This document shows positions 56,609-64,000 of a stretch of 64,000 bases of DNA, in pieces. Every line of letters begins with the position of its first letter. The stretch's first letter is position 1. Under the pieces are notes generated by a model. The model did not search any database, was not told the DNA's origin, and saw only the letters and a list, made by a program, of their open reading frames with translations. The DNA is from Tubulanus polymorphus (lineage: Eukaryota > Nemertea > Palaeonemertea > Tubulaniformes > Tubulanidae). A program made the translations under genes and the position numbers. The stretch covers positions 8,300,850 through 8,364,849 of the forward strand of contig NC_134029.1 of NCBI RefSeq assembly GCF_964204645.1, read 5' to 3'.

Positions 56609-56717
56609 GGGCCCGGTTTTATAGACTGATATTACCTTTAACCCGGGGGCTAACTCAACTCATTTTCAATTGAGTTAGCCCCCGGGTTAAAGGTAATACC
56701 AGTCTATAGAACCAGCC
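56609..56717. mobile_element. Near-perfect hairpin MITE
   Basis: GGCCCGGTTTTATAGACTG and the following segment ACCTTTAACCCGGGGGCTAA are repeated inverted on the right (TTAGCCCCCGGGTTAAAGGT ... CAGTCTATAGAACCAGCC). Arms of about 50 bp surround a loop of roughly 10 bp. Diverged relative at 3469-3602. No TSD is clear. Confidence 0.75.
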
Positions 56718-56969
56718 GCTGCAGTTCAATGACCGAAAAACGGCAATACAAATTTACACAAATGCTATTGTTTCATTCCTTACGTTTCAGGTGGAATCCT
56801 TTCACCCATCTTCCGAGTTTATTTAAAGAAACTTTGAAGATACCCAAAATGTAAGGTATAAAACAATAGCTGTTTCAGACAAGCACTTTTGGTGGGTTCG
56901 TGCCTGACGCGCTCGCTGTGCCATCATAACAGGCTACAAACACGTGTAAATAGTGACCCAATATTAGAT

Positions 56970-57004
56970 ATGCACCCCTTTTTCCAAAAGCTAGATCCGC
57001 CCTT
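56970..57004. mobile_element. hAT-like terminus fragment
   Basis: TGCACCCCTTTTTCCAAAAG followed by CTAGATCCGCCCTTT matches the right end of the CAGGGGCGGATC family (compare 36121-36146). Confidence 0.55.
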
Positions 57005-57270
57005 TCATGAGAAAACATCAATCATATTTCTTGTCTCTGCTGTTACATCTGGCTTGGCGAGTTGCATTTCGCAAATTGTTTCGACAAACTGAACAACATT
57101 CATTCAATAATAACGACAACTAAATACGATTTTGATTCAAAAAAAAAAGACGCTGATTGATTATTAAAAGATTCTAAACGGGGCTATAAAACGTTATCAC
57201 CGTAATCCGGTTTTAATGAACTAACGAGCCAGGGTCGTATGAATAAACTTTGAATGAATTACGATTTCAG

Positions 57271-57432
57271 ATATTGAATATCGTTGACGACGACATCTTC
57301 GCGTGCGTAATTTACATGTATCAATATATCATAAATCCTCGTGTATATCATTCGAGGCTATTAACTAAGACTCGAGCAAAGATTCGAGATCGTCGCAGTC
57401 ATCCGAAATCGATTCCGATCGATAGCCTTTGA
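57271..57432 (+). CDS. Possible terminal exon, unknown protein
   Basis: A consensus-like acceptor (ATTACGATTTCAG, ending 57270) enters a frame open for 53 codons to TGA at 57430-57432. The first half is hydrophobic with acidic residues (VDDDIF then aromatic Tyr/Phe), and the second is Arg/Lys/Ser-rich. Codon use is mixed. An ATG 20 bases upstream would extend it to 60 codons, so it could also be a small ORF. No family is recognised. Confidence 0.22.
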   Translation: MLNIVDDDIFACVIYMYQYIINPRVYHSRLLTKTRAKIRDRRSHPKSIPIDSL

Positions 57433-57434
57433 TG

Positions 57435-59369
57435 ATGATACATAATACGCCGTATAATCATATTTCAATGGGCAACCTTGGAATATATGATTGGATATTA
57501 TCTTACACGAATACGCTGTACACGGGCAGTCAAAACATCACGTATAGCGCTGCGCAGGATTCCGCGAGGACCGCGTTCTTCAATCTTGCAAGACGAGACA
57601 CTACGCAATGAGACAATGCCAATTTACCGATACACCCGTGTACATATACTAGTAGCAGCAGTGCGCCTCAGCGGCATATTCTAATATTGACAATTTAAAC
57701 ATCAGTCCCGGGCAAACGAAGACATGGTTTGTCAATTATGCCGAGGTTGATACTAGTTCAGAGGTGACTAAACAAACAATCGCCTGTAGTAGTAGTTGAA
57801 GCTAATAGATTAAAACAACAGAATACACTAGCCATCTGCCATGATTCGGCGCTGAGTCTCGTGAAGTCGTACTCAGAACCCGGGTCGACCTTAATTCAAA
57901 GCAATGTCACTATAGAGAATCGATCGGCTGCCGATAGCGCAATAAGTTCACCGGACAGACTGATTCGCGGTGACTCTGGATCTGAGTAAAAACTAACGTC
58001 GGATTTAGTTTCTATTGATTTTCAAAACATTTCAACTAAAATTGCAAGTGAAACCTATATGCGTCAGACTGAAATTCCCAAAAGAATGCCTGGTATCTAG
58101 TCCCAAAGGTCTTTGTGTTAAATAACTCTAAATCAAAGTTACAATTATACTTTATTGAATTCATCTTAACTCGATGAGTCAAATTCAAAGTAGTGGCCAC
58201 ATGGTTTAAGCCGTCAGTCGCTAGTCTTGTCAATCTAGGGTTCACAGGTTCCAATTTTGGTGACAGGTGAGCTCCTTAATGCAAACTTTCTTCTGTGGTC
58301 TCTCTCCCCTTAATAAAAGAACATTCAACCCACTGATAATGCCCTGCATAGAGCGCTGCGGGTTAAGGATTCAGTCCATTGCTGCTACCTCCAAATGCGG
58401 AACTTAACTATTGAAAAAGGTGCTTCCACGAAATGGGGAGGGCATCCTGCCAACTGCTGTGGTACAAATCCCTCCCATGGTGCTCCAATAACCATCTCGA
58501 CCCAAACCCTGTGAGCGAGAAAGTCAGAATGCTCAATTACTAAATGATGAAACCGTTGAAATCAGTGATACTAATGAACAGATAAAACCATCAAATTGAC
58601 TGCTTGTATATATACGCCCATAACTGCCCACATCTTCGGCAGTCATATTTACACACTTATGATTGATGTATGAACCCATCAGGCTCGTTAATCCTGGTGG
58701 ATCAAGGTCTATCGTCGCATTCATCGAGGATAGGCAATATCATATGTATCGAATACTACCGGTGGTGGTGGAAGTGGTGGTGGTGATGATGATGTCATGC
58801 TGAAATTGTAATACCAATACAGCCGGTCTTCTACTACTACGGCGAGCATAGATAATTCTCAAATTCAAATTAACGCAGGCTATAGAGTTGCCTCGAGGGA
58901 CCCATGTGGAGCGATGATCGGAATTCGCCGCTAATGAGTGAATGTTGACGCGATAGATGCGATACCGTCACGCAAACATCAGACAATGGCGGGCATCGCA
59001 CTGCGAACGCCGGAACGCTGGAAAAATGTCACAAGCACAGCTTTACTTCACAGAATATGGTACGCGATTGCTGAAGCCTAAAAAATTCTAAAAGCTAGCA
59101 TACGCAGCAGGAAATAAACCCCCGCACGCACGCGAAACGGACTTGCGCCGCTATTGCGCAAAGTGAAACTGCGTTTCGGTAAACATGTTTCGTGTTTCAG
59201 AGCAATGCACGCAGTGATGAACAAAACCAGTTTGTGTTTCATGTTTTTGGTTGAGGCCTCAATGTGTGCTGAGCTTAAAACCAGGGAGGTGCAGGAGAAA
59301 CTTATCTCGATTAACTCATCTAGTTTGTGCCAGGGGACAGAAGTGGCTAGGTTCGGAATCTTTGATTAT
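57435..59369. other. No supported gene
   Basis: Short frames only. A GGTGGTGGTGGAAGTGGTGG stretch lies near 58759. No repeat family is recognised. Confidence 0.4.
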
Positions 59370-59627
59370 AGCCACGATTACACGAAGGCCTAATTAGAGA
59401 GCGCTTTTACATAAACTGCTCACTATATGCGAAAAAAGTTAAGTGAGTCACTTACAGAACCAGCAATTCACATGCAATAATTATTTGACCCGTGCTAAAA
59501 TTTGGCTCGGGCTTGGTCCATTGTTTTTGGTTAGGGTCCAAACAGACATGGGTCAATTCGGCAACCGTGTGAATAGTTGGTCCGGGCCTAATTTGGCACA
59601 GGCCAAAATGCCCACATAATCATGGCT
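59370..59627 (-). mobile_element. AGCCGCGATCAC-family MITE, reverse, TAT TSD
   Basis: AGCCACGATTACACG on the left and ATAATCATGGCT on the right are the diverged termini. TAT flanks both sides (59367-59369, 59628-59630). The internal blocks TAATTAGAGAGCGC, TGACCCGTGCTAAAATTTGG and CCGTGTGAATAGTTGGTCCG are in reverse order relative to 16849-17191. Confidence 0.75.
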
Positions 59628-60028
59628 TATTATCAGCTTAATCCTAATCATGCGTACACAAGACTCTGTAATCGAAATTGATTTATAGAAGTCTTTCAGA
59701 ATGTGAATGAAAGACGACAATATCGTTAACTCTCAGCAATTCTAAGACGAAATACAAAAATTTTGTTGTTACTCATTAAAGTTAATTGTAACATGTAACC
59801 ATAGATCTAGGTCTCTGTAAGAAGAGCTGAAGCGGACTCTTAAAGCGGTGTGTGTGTATAGACACAAATTAGACGATAGGAAACGCAGCCACGAGACAGC
59901 TAAGAGTTGTTCAAACACGAATGAATAACGACGACAACGAGAAAGACGATTACGCGTTTTAAGATATCTATGACCACTTAAAATTCGTACGTGTTCCTTC
60001 CCGAATTCGTATTTGTTACACACATCAG

Positions 60029-60212
60029 CGTCGGACGCCGGGGCACGGTGTGCGCAGAATCTACTACTACCGCGAACTTAATTAACCGCGAGTTACGACC
60101 GCGCTATTGTGATCTCTTAATTCGGCGGCTTCATAAATCTAAACGGCTACGCGACGAAGCTGACATATCTACGATCGACGGAATTGTGCTTTACAACGAG
60201 TTTATGGACTGA
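60029..60212 (+). CDS. Possible terminal exon, unknown protein
   Basis: After an acceptor-like TTGTTACACACATCAG (ending 60028), a frame is open for 60 codons to TGA at 60210-60212. The second half is strongly charged (RRLHKSKRLRDEAD) and ends in an acidic/aromatic tail. CG-containing codons are frequent, unlike the flanks. A frame starting at an upstream GTG (59991) also covers it. No family is recognised. Confidence 0.2.
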
Positions 60213-60272
60213 ACTTTAATCAACACTCGCCGGGGTGTGTGCCGCGGGTAGCGTTGAACCGGGGTAGTTGAA

Positions 60273-60299
60273 TGCGATCATTGCGATCATTGCGATCAT
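60273..60299. repeat. TGCGATCAT x3
   Basis: Three perfect 9-bp units in tandem. Confidence 0.95.
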
Positions 60300-60528
60300 C
60301 ACGCGGGCGCCTAGTACACACAACGATGCAGTGTATGGTAGCTAGATAGGAACAGATATTGTATTGATCGCGCTCTTCGCCACCTCAAGGGTTGATGAGA
60401 ACTCTACCTTGCCGTGGCAAGTCTAGTTTATCGGATTTGATCTGATTCGGATCATCCACCTCCACCCGACACCGGCAACAATTCATATCCGGTATTCTCA
60501 TTTATATTTTGTCCCAATATGAATATTC

Positions 60529-60690
60529 CGGGTCCAGTCTCACGGTCTCATCCTGTTTTGGCAGAGAGCTTTTTCGTTTTGCCAACAAATAAGAAATTGG
60601 CGCCAGAGTATGCTTGATATTGCCCTTTTGTACATCAAAGTGCCCTTTTGGGATATGACAATTTCTTCAAAATCAGCCCCTGGATCCTGT
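60529..60690. mobile_element. Diverged hAT-like MITE
   Basis: CCGGGTCCAGTCTCACGG at the left and CAGCCCCTGGATCC at the right. TTGATATTGCCCTTTTG and GTGCCCTTTTGGGATATGACA are shared with 30627-30782 and 44584-44806. The ends are eroded. Confidence 0.45.
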
Positions 60691-60699
60691 TGCTCTACT

Positions 60700-61750
60700 G
60701 CCTTAATGAAGTATCATTTTTGATTGGAAAGTGCTGAAATCCCATAAACTCAAACGACAATGATTGGATTTCCTGCTCAGAGCCACAATGCTTGATGGTT
60801 CGACTTCCTATAAAAGGGAGTTCCAAATTCTGGTTAAAAGGAACTAAACTTAATTAAGTCCGAATATGCATCAGTAGCATTACGATTGATTTTGAACGGA
60901 AATAGGCTTAGCCTGGCTTCTATCTCAGGCATTCGTGGAAATAACAAGACAACTGGGCCTCTATTGAATTAGTCTTTGAAGCCTCAAATACATGTACAGA
61001 AACACTAAAAGAGTAATTTCATCTCTCAATTTGTGCTTCATGTATAGAGGCCTTCCACAAAAACTTCACATCAAGATCCTGTATTCAAAATATATTCGGC
61101 ATGCATTTTTTTCGAAATTTGTACGAAATGAAAACCTTGGCATTGATGGCGTGTCCATTGGCAAATCTCGTCGTAAAGCATGAATTAATTACTGATAAGT
61201 GTCGTCGCTCAATGAGCTCATAAAATATATTCACTCAAGTAAGCAAACAACTATAATAGAGAATTGGCAAACACGCCACGAGAGGCTTCAGTCAACAAAC
61301 CGTGCACGATTACACTTTTACTTATTGTTTTGTGTTGAAGTTGAACCGACCGCGACATTTACAATGGCTGAAAAACCCCTATTTTTGTATTTTTGTATAA
61401 TTGGTACGTCGTGAATTGTTTCCATATTTAGATAATGATTATATGGGCTTATTGGCCTCCTCCTCAGTTTATTTGTGTTGACAAAATTATTGTTAGGCTA
61501 AAAAATTGACACCTTGTTTCTCATTTCTACTGCACTTAAAACCTGACCAGGCCGGCCGGCCTCCTATCTACCCATACAAACGAATTTCGTCCATGTAACA
61601 GACCCAGCAGCCATAGAAATGTGGACTACAAATTTTGTTTACAAACGTGATCTGGCCCATTAGGAGAAACAAGGTATCATTTTATTTTAGTCTGATTGAT
61701 AAAATATAACTCTATAACCCTATATGTATATATCCCTATGTGTACATATA
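60700..61750. other. No supported gene
   Basis: Two plus-strand frames of 63 and 71 codons at 60992-61414 lack motifs. Otherwise AT-rich. Confidence 0.4.
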
Positions 61751-61760
61751 CACATGACAT

Positions 61761-62078
61761 CATCCTCCACCGGCAGCGATTCGAACTGATGGTATCGAGA
61801 TTGCCACGGTACGAAACCCTGCCACACTAGACCGAGTGCGCAGCTTAGATGATGTCATTATCAGCCAATCAGATATCCCGTTTTATTTTAGCCCGGGTTT
61901 TCCCATTTATAGTTCTTCCGTGAAATTTACCTCTTTGATTATACGAGCAATCTGATTGGTGCCGCAAGTGCGGCAAAGCTGCGCATGTACCTGCGCACCC
62001 GGTCTACTGTCGCAGGGGTTCGTGCCGTGGCTGAGTGTAGCGATGCCATCAGGTTCGAATCCCTGCCATGGGAGGATG
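61761..62078. mobile_element. Mutator-like MITE, 318 bp, perfect 9-bp TSD
   Basis: The ends CATCCTCC and GGAGGATG begin a TIR of about 88 bp (GATTCGAACTGATGGTATCG, TGCCACGGTACGAAACCCTG, AGACCGAGTGCGCAG on the left, inverted on the right). ACATGACAT flanks both sides (61752-61760, 62079-62087). The right arm contains TGGCTGAGTGT and, 13 bp later, GGTTCGAATCC, matching pol III A- and B-box words but spaced too closely for a tRNA. There is no coding capacity. A 60-codon minus frame across the right arm is not a gene. Confidence 0.9.
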
Positions 62079-62325
62079 ACATGACATAAGGATAGATTTT
62101 GTACATATGAACGTAACGCAATCCAGTTGGAACAAGTACCGGTAACTACAGTCTAAAGAGGGCAGTTCCTATCATATAGCATAGGGTTTTTTCTCAATCA
62201 AAGTACTAATATAGAATTGGAAACTAAAGCGATAAGGCTCGTGTCAGGTGATAATCGGATTACCTCTCTTCGTTTGACATATATATTTTGATTTTGAGGC
62301 GGTGGCCTTGATTCCAAGCAATACA

Positions 62326-62442
<117 letters not shown>

Positions 62443-62969
62443 CAGACTTTATTGAACTCCGGTAAAATCAGAATTACTAATACAACCACTGATAACCGGT
62501 ATAGCGATTAGAAGGACCGTTACATATTTACATACTTTGATTTTTTATTCTGGCAAATTCCACAACTGAATTCATTTACGCGTAATTCATCGAGCCGACT
62601 ATTGAAGAGATACGCTCGCTGCTGGGTACACGAGTGGGCTGAAAAATCTTCGCTAATAAACTCGAAGAAAATCTAACAAGACTGTAGTTTCCCTCCCGAC
62701 TAGATCTCTCGTCCTATTTAGCATATAGAAGACGCGTAAATTTTTCGCATGCGACAAGAAAACAATCACATACATTACAATTATACCGGGTTATTAATGG
62801 AAACTAAATGTCACCTTTGAGATAAGCAGGAAGTGTCAGGATTAGTCGATAAATGCGTCTGTCAGTCGGCAAATACTACTAGCGCCATCTACTGAACGCT
62901 GATAGAATCAAAATTTACTGTTATTGCCTTTGACTCACCTCCCATCATAGGAGCCTACCGAGATCGCCA
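62443..62969. other. No supported gene
   Basis: AT-rich, unique-looking sequence. Confidence 0.4.
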
Positions 62970-63035
62970 TCGCCATATTGGTCTTAAATCTTAAGTTGTT
63001 TAAGTAGGCTAGACCTAAACTTAGATCCAAACGAT
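62970..63035. mobile_element. GACTTAAGTCC-family fragment
   Basis: TTGGTCTTAAATCTTAAGTTG followed by TAGGCTAGACCTAAACTTAGA resembles the core of 30829-30968. Confidence 0.45.
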
Positions 63036-63099
63036 GTAAAGCAGGATAAACAAGACGACAGTTGTTGCCGCCTGTTAAAGGCCTAAATAAGTGACAGTG

Positions 63100-64000
63100 A
63101 ATCAGTTAGATACATAGAAAATGCTGAACCAATGACATTTCGCGCCTCGGCCGTAGCCCGCATCTACTCGCGACGACGATGACCGAAACGCAATATCCCA
63201 CGCTAATTCTCTAACTAATATTAATCGGTAACAACCTCAATTTCCCGGACGAACCACTCAATTCGCATAGACTCGTGAATAGCGTCGATGACGCAATCGA
63301 TGGCGCAAACGCCATATAAGTACGTCATTAGCGACGACGCGAGGAAAAAAATAGAAACGTCCAACAACTCGCGAACCGCCCCGCGCATCCATAGCTTGCG
63401 ATGTAAACGTCATCGCGGGATTAGCCGCCGTACCTAGAAGCGACGACTTACAAATACATGGATTTGGTTTTTTCTCGGGGACGAACAGCACTCCCGAGAT
63501 TGACTGACGGCTAGTGTCGCAAGGATTGCATTTTGTGATTGATCGCGGCTATGTTGTTTACAAATTTGTTGCATCTCGCGTACAGACACTCCGTAGAGTA
63601 GCGTCAGGCTCCATTCAATGCCTGACCACGCGTAATAAGCTCCATCTCATTTAAATTTCGATGCCGCGGAATCGTAGAGACAACGACATCCGCTTAATGA
63701 CCATTTCCACTTCACTTTGCATACGTTGATATACTTTCCATATTGCACGAAATCTACAGCGCGATGGACACCAGAATAGATGAAAAATACGCATATATTG
63801 TATCAGTTTCATAGACAAGTTGTGACTTTTTATTCCGTTCTATCCACCAACAACTTATCTCGAGATCGAACGCGGTATTCTCCATATGCTGGAATTGCGA
63901 AGGAGTTGCTTTCCTTGTTAGGTGTATGACGTTGTGGCAGCTGAAGAAAATAAGGCTTTCAATTCCCCAAAAATAGAGAAAATCAAGCTTAATTTTGGAG
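63100..64000. other. CpG-rich, no supported gene
   Basis: Bases 63130-63560 are richer in CG dinucleotides. A 77-codon minus-strand frame at 63258-63491 has no motif. The segment could border a gene beyond the window. Confidence 0.35.

Noticed and set aside
62028-62062. A-box and B-box words of a possible tRNA gene
   Set aside because: Only 13 bp separate them, too short for a tRNA, and they lie in the TIR of a MITE. Reported as a motif, not as a gene.

Overview
This window looks like non-coding or intron-rich DNA from an animal nuclear genome, probably a marine invertebrate. It is AT-rich, with long (TA)n arrays, CpG-rich patches and many short inverted-repeat transposons. I see no bacterial gene layout, rRNA, credible tRNA, CRISPR array or recognisable protein family. 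The phylum cannot be fixed from the sequence. No complete gene can be called with confidence. I list thirteen low-confidence candidate exons, chosen for an open frame plus a start codon, splice site or plausible codon mix. Open frames of 50-60 codons are common by chance in DNA of this composition, so these are leads only. The best pair is 40719-40958 (ATG to a GTAAGT donor) and 43763-43929 (pyrimidine-rich acceptor to a GTAAGT donor), which are compatible in phase.

The well-supported content is repetitive. At least a dozen non-autonomous DNA transposon families (MITE-like) are present, several with target-site duplications (TSDs) that can be read directly. They include Mutator-like elements with 9-bp TSDs (12958-13153, 61761-62078); a Harbinger-like element with TAA TSDs whose empty site survives in a second copy of its host repeat (8754-8916, empty site near 34657); a family with AGCCGCGATCAC ends and 3-bp A/T TSDs (16849-17191, 41224-41567, 59370-59627 and others); a piggyBac-like element (14649-14917); hAT-like elements with CAGGGG ends; a Tigger-like element (11340-11489); and several hairpin families.

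The most unusual object is a 2.17-kb foldback element (20384-22557) with inverted arms of about 590 bp. It is inserted inside an AGCCGCGATCAC-family element without an evident TSD. A basic open frame of about 65 codons occurs at both outer ends, and the three nucleotide differences I find between its two copies are all synonymous.

Layout: 1-7.8 kb, sparse repeats, three possible exons and a (TA)n array; 7.8-16 kb, two host repeats with inserted elements, Mutator-like and piggyBac-like MITEs and a (TA)n hairpin; 16.8-23.5 kb, dense repeats including the foldback element; 24-35 kb, scattered MITEs and short duplications; 35-38.3 kb, nested insertions and a duplicated segment carrying a datable insertion; 40-49.2 kb, the richest area for possible exons, mixed with MITEs; 50-55 kb, two minisatellites; 55-64 kb, hairpins, an intact Mutator-like MITE and a (TA)n array. 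I see no transposase or reverse transcriptase in the frames examined, so the elements must be mobilised from elsewhere or be inactive.
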